From contig CAVXCI010000003.1 of NCBI GenBank assembly GCA_963760285.1, positions 682,001 to 746,000 of the forward strand: a stretch of 64,000 bases of DNA. Reading direction: 5' to 3'. Below, piece after piece: positions 27,622 to 36,014 of the stretch (position 1 is its first letter; every line of letters starts with the position of its first letter). Origin of the DNA: PALSA-278 sp963760285 (GTDB taxonomy: Bacteria > Acidobacteriota > Terriglobia > Acidiferrales > UBA7541). A program made the position numbers and the translations under genes. Under the pieces are notes generated by a model. That model had not been told where the DNA came from and did not search any database. It was given only the letters and a program-made list of their open reading frames with translations.

Positions 27622-29580
27622 ATGGCCATGTGGACGAAAAACTGGAGCAAGGCGCGGAGAACGGCGATTCGGCTGGGAAACGCCCGCTACACCGTGGCGC
27701 TTTGCTGTTTCCTGCTGGTTGGGAACGGGAGTTTGAGGGCGCAAACTGCCGCCAAACACCCCTTTGGCCTGGAAGACTATTCCAATCTTCATTGGGCGAA
27801 TGCGGTGGACGTGTCGCCGGACGGGAAAATGCTGCTTTATCAGGTGAGCAACGATGGAACCAAAGGGCCCACCAAGCACGAATGGCATCTGATCGGACTG
27901 GACGGCAGCAATGACCGCAAGCTTGATCTGCCGGAACATTTCACGCCGTCGGGCTATACGAAAGACGGGAATGCACTCTACGGATCCTACACGGTGGAGG
28001 ATAACGATCAGCTGGGAATCATTCCGCTGGCGGAAGGCAAAGTGACCCAGATTCTGACTCTGCCCAATGGAATCGACGATGTCGCGATTTCGCCCGATGG
28101 CACGTGGTTCGCCGTGGTGGCCGATCCCCGCCCGGTTGATCCGCTGGCGAAAGTACGCACTGTGGTTGAAAACAATGAAACCAGTTTGTACGTGGTTGGC
28201 GTGCATGGCGAAAACGGCGCCTGGTGGTGCGCGGATTTGAAGAACGTGGGTGAAATTGCCTGGTCAGCGGACAGCAAAACCATTGCGGTGCTCAGCGGGA
28301 CGCCGCGCATCGGCCACCACGAGGTTCATGCGTCCATTGATGTTTGCTCCGCGGCGGGCACGCGGCATGTGGCGGACATCTCCAACTCGGCGGCGGGAAT
28401 CGCCTGGACTGGAGGCGGAAACGAACTGGCGTTTACCAGCAGCACCAATGATGTGCTGACCCCGGAGCACCTGTGGACGGTCCCGTCCTCGGGCGGCAAA
28501 CCCGTGGATCGCACGCCGGATCTCAACGGCACTGCCGTGGCGGTGAAATCGGACTCCGCCGGGGACCTGTGGGTGCAGGTGCAGAGAGGCGTTCAACCAG
28601 AGGTGGATTCCTACCGTGACGGCAAACTGGAAGTGGCCTACCGGTGGCCGGGCGGGTCTATTTTCCTGCCGCACTTTTCTCCGTTTGATTCGTCCGCAAG
28701 CGTCAAGGCATTCACGGTGGACGACCCTTCCCACACCTCTAACGTAGCCGTAAACGCCGCGGGAGGGCTCACTCGAATCACTCACCAGGGCGACGACACG
28801 CTGGGTAATGTCGCGCTGGGCGAAGTTCGCGCCGTGGACTGGACGGCGAAGGACGGCACCGAGCTGCAGGGCATCGTAACTTTTCCCGCCGATTATCAAG
28901 CGGGAAAGAAATATCGCTTCCTGAATTTGCCCCACGGCGGGCCGGAAGCGAATGACGTCCTCTCCTTCGACAATTTCGCGCGCATGATCGCCGGCATGGG
29001 TTATGTGGTGATGCAGCCGGAATACCGCGGCTCCACGGGCTACGGCTCGGCATTTCTGGAAGCGATCTACCAGCATTTCGGCGACCGCGCCTATAGCGAC
29101 GTGGACAGCGCCACGGATTTTGCCATTGCCCAAGGCTGGGCCGATCCCCACCGGCTGGCCATGTTTGGCTGGAGCGCCGGCGGATTCATGACTTCATGGA
29201 CAGTTACGCAGACACATCGTTACAACGCGGCCATCGAAGGCGCGGGGATTACCGACTGGCTGAGTTTTATTCCCACCAGTGACATCGGACAGGTGGATTA
29301 CGATGCGCGCTGGCAGGAAAACGATCCCACGCCATTCCTGAAATTCTCCGCGGTGATGTTCGCCAATCAGGTCACCACGCCGCTGCTCATCCTGCACGGC
29401 GAGGCGGATCGCCGCGTTCCCGCATTTCAGGGACGGGAGTTTTTTGTTCTTCTTGCGGAAAGAGGAAAGACCGTGCGGATGGTCACCTATCCCGGCTCGC
29501 CTCATTTTCCGAAGCTGGCCGAGCAGCGCCGCAACATCTACCAGGAACTCGCCGCCTGGCTTCAAAAATATAATCCGTGA
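27622..29580 (+). CDS. S9-family serine peptidase (prolyl oligopeptidase type)
   Basis: 652 residues from ATG 27622 (GGAGGGAG at 27611-27618), with a signal peptide ending near SLRAQTA. An N-terminal beta-propeller (repeats such as DVSPDGKMLLYQVS, IAWSADSKTIAVLSG) precedes an alpha/beta-hydrolase domain with the nucleophile motif GWSAGGFMTSW, the acid region LLILHGEADRRVP and the catalytic His in YPGSPHFP. These are S9C acylaminoacyl or dipeptidyl-peptidase-like enzymes that trim oligopeptides in the periplasm or outside the cell. It stands alone between the two pilus loci. Confidence 0.9.
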   Translation: MAMWTKNWSKARRTAIRLGNARYTVALCCFLLVGNGSLRAQTAAKHPFGLEDYSNLHWANAVDVSPDGKMLLYQVSNDGTKGPTKHEWHLIGLDGSNDRKLDLPEHFTPSGYTKDGNALYGSYTVEDNDQLGIIPLAEGKVTQILTLPNGIDDVAISPDGTWFAVVADPRPVDPLAKVRTVVENNETSLYVVGVHGENGAWWCADLKNVGEIAWSADSKTIAVLSGTPRIGHHEVHASIDVCSAAGTRHVADISNSAAGIAWTGGGNELAFTSSTNDVLTPEHLWTVPSSGGKPVDRTPDLNGTAVAVKSDSAGDLWVQVQRGVQPEVDSYRDGKLEVAYRWPGGSIFLPHFSPFDSSASVKAFTVDDPSHTSNVAVNAAGGLTRITHQGDDTLGNVALGEVRAVDWTAKDGTELQGIVTFPADYQAGKKYRFLNLPHGGPEANDVLSFDNFARMIAGMGYVVMQPEYRGSTGYGSAFLEAIYQHFGDRAYSDVDSATDFAIAQGWADPHRLAMFGWSAGGFMTSWTVTQTHRYNAAIEGAGITDWLSFIPTSDIGQVDYDARWQENDPTPFLKFSAVMFANQVTTPLLILHGEADRRVPAFQGREFFVLLAERGKTVRMVTYPGSPHFPKLAEQRRNIYQELAAWLQKYNP

Positions 29581-29922
29581 TCCGCCGGAAAAAACTCCAG
29601 CTTAAGTTCCCCAGCGTCATGGGCATCTCTATGATCGAATCAACAACCGGTAACGCTGGGGCCACTACAACCCGGGCCGGGCGTGATTACGGATGCCCCC
29701 GGGATATAAGAAAATAAGAGAAGCTGTAACCATATTGAAGGGACACATTCCTCGCGCCAGCGGTTGCGGCCAGCACCGTCCAGCTGTCCCGGAAGGAACA
29801 CATGCACGAGAATGACCAATCCGCGGGCCCGGAAAACGAAAGCGCCGGCGCCCGTCCCCTATATCCTATTACAAGTGTTGCGACCCATGAATTAGAATCC
29901 GTGGCGCCCGCGAACCATGGAT
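29581..29922. other. Gene-free stretch with inverted repeat
   Basis: A perfect 9-bp inverted repeat, CCCCAGCGT (29609-29617) and ACGCTGGGG (29653-29661), sits just after the peptidase stop and might form a terminator-like hairpin, though without a T-tract. A short open frame from 29802 with AAGGA upstream runs antisense into pilR and is not convincing. Confidence 0.35.
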
Positions 29923-31314
29923 TCACACGCCATGCTTCTTGGCATAGTGGCGGAAGGAGCGGTACGTCATCTTCAGAAGTTCAGCGGCGCGGATGCGGAC
30001 ATTGCCCGTCCGCTCGAGCGCGGCGCGAAGATAGCGGTCTTCGGTTTCCAGAATCAGTTTTTCCAGGTCAACGCCTCCGATTGGAATAGATTCGGCGGAA
30101 AAACCGGTCCCGGGGGAGGATGAACCGCAACCCGCCAGTGAGCCACGGGCGCCGTTGCCGGGAAAACCCGCGAGAGCAATCAACGGACCGGTTTCCAGCG
30201 CCACGGCTCGCTCCATGGTGTTCTCCAGTTCGCGGACGTTGCCCGGCCAGTCGTAGGATTCAAGACGTTGCATGGCGTCCGGCGCAATTCCTTCCACCGG
30301 GCGGTCCATGGCCGTGCTGTGGCGTTGGAGAAAAAACCGCGCCAGGAGGGAAATATCCTCGCGGCGTTCGCGAAGCGGCGGAATATGAAGGGGGATAACG
30401 CTGAGGCGATAGAAGAGATCCTCGCGGAAGCGGCCCTCCTGAATCTCCGTGGTCAGGTCCTTGTTGGTGGCGGCGATCACGCGGACGTCCACGTCCGTTT
30501 CCTCCGCGCTGCCCAAGGGGCGTATTTTCCCTTCCTGCAGCACACGGTAAAGCTTCACCTGCATGGCCTGGGTCATGTTGCCGATTTCATCAAGGAAGAG
30601 AGTGCCGCCGTGGCTGGCCTGAAAAAGTCCCCGGCGATTCTCATTGGCGCCGGTGAATGCGCCTTTCACATAGCCGAATAGCTCCGATTCCAGGAGTGTT
30701 TCCGGGAAGGCTCCGCAATTGACGGTGACGAACGGTTCACCGGCGCGCGCGCTGTTTTCATGGATGGCCCGGGCGACAAGTTCCTTGCCTGTTCCGCTTT
30801 CTCCGGTAATCAACACGCGGCTGGACCGCGGCGCAATCGTCTGGACGAGGTCGAAGACTTCCCGCATTCCCGCGCTATTGCCGAGGATTTGGCCGGAGCC
30901 GCGCAGGCGGCGCACTTCGCGGCGCAGGCTGCCCGCTTCCTGCTTCAGTTTTTGATTTTCGGAAGCCAGCCGGACGGCGGGACGAAGCTCGTCCAGCAGG
31001 CGGTCGCCCTTGATGACGTAGCGGTCCGCGCCGAAATTCACGGCGTCTATGGCGGTGTTCAAGGCAGGGACCCCGGTGATCAGGATGAAAACCGTCCCGG
31101 GAGAAATTTCCCGGCAGAATTTGAGGAGTTCCATGCCGCTCATGTCCGGCATGCGGATGTCGGAAATCACGATGTCGAAAATCTGCGATTGCAGTTTTCG
31201 CTTGGCGGCTTCCCCGTTGGAAGCCACTTCCACGCGATGGCCTTCCTTGCGGAAGCTGATTTCCATCAGCTCGCAAATGGATTGCTCGTCATCAACCACG
31301 AGGAGATGCGACAT
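29923..31314 (-). CDS. pilR: Sigma-54-dependent response regulator PilR
   Basis: 463 residues from ATG 31314. The receiver domain has acidic DDE near the N-terminus, phosphoacceptor Asp in FDIVISDIRMPDMSG and Lys in YVIKGD. The AAA+ domain has Walker A GESGTGKE, the sigma-54 contact loop GAFTGA and GGTLFLDEIGNM. A Fis-type helix-turn-helix ends the protein (RIRAAELLKMTYRSFRHYAKK). It is immediately downstream of the PilS kinase gene and near pilC and pilT, so PilR is the best name. It probably activates the pilin promoter through RpoN. Confidence 0.88.
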   Translation of the reverse strand: MSHLLVVDDEQSICELMEISFRKEGHRVEVASNGEAAKRKLQSQIFDIVISDIRMPDMSGMELLKFCREISPGTVFILITGVPALNTAIDAVNFGADRYVIKGDRLLDELRPAVRLASENQKLKQEAGSLRREVRRLRGSGQILGNSAGMREVFDLVQTIAPRSSRVLITGESGTGKELVARAIHENSARAGEPFVTVNCGAFPETLLESELFGYVKGAFTGANENRRGLFQASHGGTLFLDEIGNMTQAMQVKLYRVLQEGKIRPLGSAEETDVDVRVIAATNKDLTTEIQEGRFREDLFYRLSVIPLHIPPLRERREDISLLARFFLQRHSTAMDRPVEGIAPDAMQRLESYDWPGNVRELENTMERAVALETGPLIALAGFPGNGARGSLAGCGSSSPGTGFSAESIPIGGVDLEKLILETEDRYLRAALERTGNVRIRAAELLKMTYRSFRHYAKKHGV

Positions 31315-31316
31315 GC

Positions 31317-33074
31317 TTATCCGCCCGCCACAGCCACACGTCCGCGGTCGGCTTTGCGGGCGGCATGGACGCTGCATTGGGGAAGCTCGATGGTGAATTC
31401 CGCGCCCCGTCCATTTTCGGAGCCCACGCGGATGCGGCCGCCGTGCGCCTGGACGATTTGATACACGATGGCCAGGCCCAGACCGGTCCCTCGCGGAAAA
31501 CTGGATTGAAAGGGTTCAAAAATCCGCAACTGCTGGTGATGCTCGATGCCGGCTCCGTTATCGCCGACGCGAATGCGCACCCATTTTGCCTCCACGTCGA
31601 GCGCCACGCGCATTTCGCCGCCACCGGGCATGGCGCGGATGGCATTGTTGCATAGGTTCCAGAACACCTGCTTCATGCGGTCGCGGTCCACGCGGGCGCG
31701 GACTCCATCGGGGCTGAACCTGCGGAGGATGCGGCAGGGTTGCGGTCCGCGCTCGATCACCAGGAGGGTCTCTTCCAGCAGCGCGGCGATATCTTCGTCG
31801 CAAAATTCGTAGGTTTTCTCGCGCGCGTAGTCCAGGAACTCGTCAATGATCTGGTTCAGGCGCTGGGATTCCCGCACCACGATGTTCACCAGCCGGCGGT
31901 CGTCGTCTTCCATGGGCGCGAAGCGCGAGAATTCCTTCAAAGCGCCGGCCATGGCGGTGAGCGGCTGGCGGATTTCATGAGCGATGCCCGCAGACAGACG
32001 GCCCATGGCGGCCATGCGGTCCTTGAGCGCCTCTTTCTGCTCCATGCGCTTGAGGCTGGTGATGTCCTGAAAATTGAGGACGAAGCCGGCGGCATTAATA
32101 GCTTCGGAATGCAGCGAGGAGCAGGTAAACCCCAGATAACGCGGGCCGCCTTCCGGCATGGGCACGGTAACTTCTTTTGGCGCGGTGGAAAATGCTTCAA
32201 CGGCGGAATCGCCGCTGGACCAGAATTGCGGCAGCACCTCCCGCAGAGACCGACCCGGCAGCGCGGCCTCGCTGTAACCCAGAATCTCAGCTCCCGCGCG
32301 ATTCACCAGCCGAATCTGGCCTTCGGGATCCACCAGAATCAGCCCGCCGCGCATGGACTGCAAAATATCCGCGGTAAGAATTTTCAGGCCGCGAATCTCC
32401 GCGCTTTTTTCCTCCAACTCCACGCCTTTGCTGCGCAGAGATTGCGCCAGCAGGCTGCTAAGGTAGGCTACGCCACACATGGCCGCCAAATTCGACAGAA
32501 TCCAGAACTGCAATGCCCGGGCAGTGGGCGTGGCGGCGGCCGTTCTTGGAAGCAGGCCGTAAAAGGCGAGTTCCACCGTTGCGCCGAGGACCACGAAGCT
32601 GGCTCCCGCGACGATGTAAACCCCGCGCCGGGGATAAAGAACGCTGGCCAGAAGAATCAACAGAAGAAAGAGAGAAGTGAAATAGCTTTCCTGGCAACCG
32701 GTGGCGTACACCAGGCCGGTGACCATCAGGACGTCGCTGCCCATTTGCAGGTAGGAGAGGTGCGGCAGGTCCGCGGCCCAGTAGTCCACAATCAGGAAGA
32801 CCGCGCCGAGGGAATGCCAGAGCAGCGCCAGCGGAACAAAGTATTTTAACTCAATGGTGATAGGAGTGAACTGCCGCAGCGCCAGGACCATGGCCACGAG
32901 GAACGTCACCGTCCAAAGGCGCATGCGCCCCCACCAGCGCAGCCAGTCCCGCAATTGAGGAACTCGATTCAACGCAGTCTCTTCCCGCGCGGGCGCGAAT
33001 CCTGAAAACATGCGGCCGCGGATCTCATTTGCGCGCCACGCCAGCCCACGGAGCCGCCATGCAACGGTTATCAA
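31317..33074 (-). CDS. pilS: Membrane histidine kinase PilS
   Basis: 585 residues if started at the TTG overlapping the pilC stop (TTGA), or 564 from ATG 33011. Six hydrophobic segments (residues about 52-205) precede a PAS domain (GLILVDPEGQIRLVNRAGAE), a HisKA box with the phospho-His in LSAGIAHEIRQPLTAMAG, and HATPase_c motifs (FWNLCNNAIRAMP, VGDNGAGI, RGTGLGLAIV). It is paired with PilR 2 nt downstream. In Pseudomonas PilS senses pilin subunits in the membrane. Confidence 0.87.
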   Translation of the reverse strand: MITVAWRLRGLAWRANEIRGRMFSGFAPAREETALNRVPQLRDWLRWWGRMRLWTVTFLVAMVLALRQFTPITIELKYFVPLALLWHSLGAVFLIVDYWAADLPHLSYLQMGSDVLMVTGLVYATGCQESYFTSLFLLLILLASVLYPRRGVYIVAGASFVVLGATVELAFYGLLPRTAAATPTARALQFWILSNLAAMCGVAYLSSLLAQSLRSKGVELEEKSAEIRGLKILTADILQSMRGGLILVDPEGQIRLVNRAGAEILGYSEAALPGRSLREVLPQFWSSGDSAVEAFSTAPKEVTVPMPEGGPRYLGFTCSSLHSEAINAAGFVLNFQDITSLKRMEQKEALKDRMAAMGRLSAGIAHEIRQPLTAMAGALKEFSRFAPMEDDDRRLVNIVVRESQRLNQIIDEFLDYAREKTYEFCDEDIAALLEETLLVIERGPQPCRILRRFSPDGVRARVDRDRMKQVFWNLCNNAIRAMPGGGEMRVALDVEAKWVRIRVGDNGAGIEHHQQLRIFEPFQSSFPRGTGLGLAIVYQIVQAHGGRIRVGSENGRGAEFTIELPQCSVHAARKADRGRVAVAGG

Positions 33075-34264
33075 TGGCCAGCCAATTGGCCAATCAGCGA
33101 GAACAGCGGCAAGTACATGGAAATCACAATGCCGCCCACCACAAGGCCCAGAACCACGATCATCACCGGCTCCAGCGCGGTGAGCAGGTCCTTCACCGCC
33201 GCGTCCACTTCGTCTTCATAGAAATCGGCGATCTTCTGCAGCATGGCGTCCATCGCCCCGGTCTGTTCGCCGACGGCGATCATCTGCGTCACCATAGGGG
33301 GGAAAACCTTTGTTTCCTTCAAAGGCTCCACAAACGAGCGGCCCGATTCGATGGCGCTGCGCGTTTTCATGATGGCCTGTTCGATAATCGCGTTGCCGGA
33401 GGTGCGCGCCGTGATGGTGAGGGCTTCCAGGATGGGGACGCCGCTGGATATCAGCGTACCCAGCGTCCGCGTGAAGCGCGCCACGGCAATCTTTCGCAAC
33501 AGCAGTCCGATCACCGGTATGCGCAGCATGAACCGATCAATCGCCATGCGGCCGCCGGGAGTTCCATGCCACATGCGCAAGCCCACAATCGCGCCCGCAA
33601 ACAGGATGAGGCACAAAAGGCCATACCAGCTGCCGACAAAATTGCTGAGGGCGATGACGATGCGCGTGGGCATGGGAAGCGCCGCGCCAAGTCCTTTGAA
33701 TAAAACCACGAAGATGGGCACAACTTTCCACAGCAGCAGGGTGATCACCGCTCCGGCGATGCCCATCACCGACACGGGATAAATGGACGCGCTCTGAACC
33801 GCGCGCTTCAGTTTCACGTTTTTCTCGATATAGACCGAAAGACGCTGCAGAATTATGTCCAGGATACCGCCGGTTTCCCCGGCTTCCACCATGTTGGAAT
33901 AGAGCGTGTCAAACACTTTGGGGTGCCTTGCCATGGCCACGGAGAGCGTGGACCCCTGCTCCACGGATTCGCGGACGGATTGCAGCGTCTTCTGAAAAGC
34001 CTTGTTCTCCTGCTGGCCGGCCAGAATTTCCAGGCATTGCACCAGAGGAAGGCCGGCATCAATCATCACGGAAAACTGGCGCGTGAACACCGCCAGTTCC
34101 TTGCTCTTCACCTTCCCGCGGACTTTTCCGCTCCCGGTGGCGCCGGCTTTTGCGGGCCTCAGCCGGTCCATGAGCGTGGCCATGTCCCATTTCCAGAAAG
34201 GGACGCGCTCCGCAAGCTGTTTTGCGCCGGTGCGCGGGAGGCCGCCTTGTGCCGTGGTTGCCAT
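33071..34264 (-). CDS. pilC: Type IV pilus inner-membrane platform PilC
   Basis: 397 residues with two GspF domains: KELAVFTRQFSVMIDAGLPL, then YSNMVEAGETGGILDIIL, then membrane helices (GIAGAVITLLLWKVVPIFVV; YGLLCLILFAGAIVGL), then FTRTLGTLISSGVPILEAL, VTQMIAVGEQTGAMDAML and a final helix. Length and layout match PilC. It follows pilT at a 16-nt distance and is intact, unlike the homologue at 23699-24910. Confidence 0.9.
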   Translation of the reverse strand: MATTAQGGLPRTGAKQLAERVPFWKWDMATLMDRLRPAKAGATGSGKVRGKVKSKELAVFTRQFSVMIDAGLPLVQCLEILAGQQENKAFQKTLQSVRESVEQGSTLSVAMARHPKVFDTLYSNMVEAGETGGILDIILQRLSVYIEKNVKLKRAVQSASIYPVSVMGIAGAVITLLLWKVVPIFVVLFKGLGAALPMPTRIVIALSNFVGSWYGLLCLILFAGAIVGLRMWHGTPGGRMAIDRFMLRIPVIGLLLRKIAVARFTRTLGTLISSGVPILEALTITARTSGNAIIEQAIMKTRSAIESGRSFVEPLKETKVFPPMVTQMIAVGEQTGAMDAMLQKIADFYEDEVDAAVKDLLTALEPVMIVVLGLVVGGIVISMYLPLFSLIGQLAGH

Positions 34265-34280
34265 GTTTATTCTCCTGCTC

Positions 34281-35396
34281 TCAACGCATACTTACGGTCT
34301 TGCCACCGGTCGCCGGAACGCCTGAGCCACGTTTCAGCAAGTCCAGCAATTCCTCTGGATGGGACGAATGCGCCAGCGCCATCTCCTGGGTAATCAATTT
34401 CTGGGAACATGCATTGGCCAGGCTTTGATTGAAGGTCTGCATGCCCGTTTGTCCGGTGCCGGTCTGCATGGCGGAATAGATCTGGTGAACTTTGTCCTCG
34501 CGAATGAGGTTTCGGATGCCCGGCGTGGGGATGAGGATCTCCATGATCATCACGCGGCCATTTCCGCCGGCGCGCGGGAGAAGCGACTGGCAGAGAATTC
34601 CCTCCAGCACCAGGGAGAGTTGCGCGCGCACCTGGGGCTGCTGAAAGGATGGAAAAACGTCCACGATGCGGTTGATGGTGGAGGAGGCGGTATTGGTGTG
34701 CAGGGTGGCGAAAGTCAGATGGCCCGTCTCGGCGATGCGCAGCGCGGATTCAATGGTTTCCAGGTCGCGCATTTCTCCGATCAACACAACGTTCGGGTCC
34801 TCGCGCAGCGCGGTGCGCAGCGCATTGGCGAAGGAGTGCGTGTCGGAATTCACCTCCCGCTGGTTCACCAGACAGCGCTTGTTGGCGTGCAGGAATTCAA
34901 TGGGGTCCTCGATGGTGATGATGTGGTCGTCGCGGTCCGTGTTGATTTTGTCAATCATCGCCGCGAGCGTGGTGGATTTCCCCGAACCTGTGGGGCCAGT
35001 CACCAGGACCAGTCCGCGCGGCCTGTCGCAGAGGGTCTTGACCATGGCCGGCAGACCCAGGGCTTGAAAACTGGTGACCTCCCAGGGAATGACGCGGAAG
35101 ACCGCAGCCACCGCTCCGCGCTGATGAAAAACATTGCCGCGGAAACGCGCCAGACTCTTGATGCCAAACGAAAAATCAACTTCCAGTTCTTCTTCCAGGT
35201 GGTGCTTCTGCGCGTCGGTGAGCACGCTATACGCCAGCGATTTCGTGTCCGCGGCGCTGAGCGCGGGCATTTCCAGCGGCTGCAGGTGGCCGAAGACGCG
35301 CACCCGCGGCGGACTGTTGGTGGAGATGTGGAGATCGCTCCCGTTCAATTCCACCATCCGCCGCAGGAGTTCCGTCAGGGAAAGTGCCGCCTCCAT
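34281..35396 (-). CDS. pilT: Type IV pilus retraction ATPase PilT
   Basis: 371 residues. Walker A GPTGSGKSTTLAAMID, Asp box ITIEDPIEFLHANKRC, Walker B VLIGEMRDLETIESAL, His box TFATLHTNTASSTINRIVD, and the PilT-specific AIRNLIRE-type motif (PGIRNLIREDKVHQIYS). PilT depolymerises the pilus to drive twitching. The start is ATG 35396 with AAGGAG 5 nt upstream. It has no PilB-type N-terminal extension. Confidence 0.93.
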   Translation of the reverse strand: MEAALSLTELLRRMVELNGSDLHISTNSPPRVRVFGHLQPLEMPALSAADTKSLAYSVLTDAQKHHLEEELEVDFSFGIKSLARFRGNVFHQRGAVAAVFRVIPWEVTSFQALGLPAMVKTLCDRPRGLVLVTGPTGSGKSTTLAAMIDKINTDRDDHIITIEDPIEFLHANKRCLVNQREVNSDTHSFANALRTALREDPNVVLIGEMRDLETIESALRIAETGHLTFATLHTNTASSTINRIVDVFPSFQQPQVRAQLSLVLEGILCQSLLPRAGGNGRVMIMEILIPTPGIRNLIREDKVHQIYSAMQTGTGQTGMQTFNQSLANACSQKLITQEMALAHSSHPEELLDLLKRGSGVPATGGKTVSMR

Positions 35397-35405
35397 CCCG
35401 TCTCC

Positions 35406-35648
35406 TTATGCCACCGTCTCGCGAAGGACTTCTTCCAGCGAGGAAACGCGGCCTTCCAGGCCATTTACCATCCGGCTGAGTTCATCTTTACTGCCCCCTT
35501 TGCCATATAAATGCCCAATGGGCTTGGCGGCTCTTGCGACCAAGCTGAGCAGACCTTCCCGGGCCAAGAGTTCGCTGCGGCACGGGCCATTCGGCTTCAC
35601 AGGAATGGCAATTTCAGGTACAGGATTCGCGACTTGCACCTCAGCCAA
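35406..35648 (-). CDS. Small protein upstream of pilT, unknown
   Basis: About 80 residues (TTG at 35648; a GTG at 35639 is possible, with GGAGG upstream). The C-terminal third (KDELSRMVNGLEGRVSSLEEVLRETV) is predicted coiled-coil. It ends 9 nt before pilT and reads in the same direction, so it is probably co-transcribed with the pilT-C-S-R genes. I do not recognise a family; it might be a small regulator or adaptor of pilus retraction. Confidence 0.5.
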   Translation of the reverse strand: MAEVQVANPVPEIAIPVKPNGPCRSELLAREGLLSLVARAAKPIGHLYGKGGSKDELSRMVNGLEGRVSSLEEVLRETVA

Positions 35649-36014
35649 GCCCCTCCACCATTCTGTAAGTTAAAGGTGTACCGAAAGATAGGGAAGCCTC
35701 CAGCGATGTTGTACTCTTACCACAACGTCGCTTGACTTCCATTGCACACGACGCCTATCTTTGCAATACATGGCATCCATATTGCAATCTCTACGCCACA
35801 GCCGGTCACGGTTCGCTGCGGCGCCGGCAACGGGCACAAAAATGGTCCGGCAGGCGAGGTCATCGCACATTCTTCAACGTTTGCAGAGCATATTGGGACC
35901 CCACAGCGCCGAAAATTTGCTTACGTTTTCAGATTTCACTTGGAATGCGCTGGGATTTAAGTGCGTGGCCAAGCCCAATTTGGAGCACCTCTTACCAAAC
36001 TGGGCAAGCTTCTA
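35649..36014. other. Promoter region between pilT operon and ntrYX
   Basis: Holds the sigma-54-like element at 35771-35786 and a sigma-70-like pair (TTGACT 35732-35737, 18 nt, TATCTT 35756-35761), both reading towards ntrY. No gene is seen. Confidence 0.4.
35771..35786 (+). promoter_or_regulatory. Candidate sigma-54 promoter of ntrYX
   Basis: TGGCATCCATATTGCA differs from the consensus TGGCAC-N5-TTGCA at one base and keeps GG and GC exactly 10 nt apart. It reads towards ntrY, whose ATG is about 230 nt downstream. This suggests RpoN-dependent, perhaps NtrX-driven, control. Confidence 0.6.

Noticed and set aside
29802..30089. Small plus-strand gene with AAGGA before an ATG
   Set aside because: Most of it overlaps the pilR coding end in antisense and the peptide has no recognisable features.
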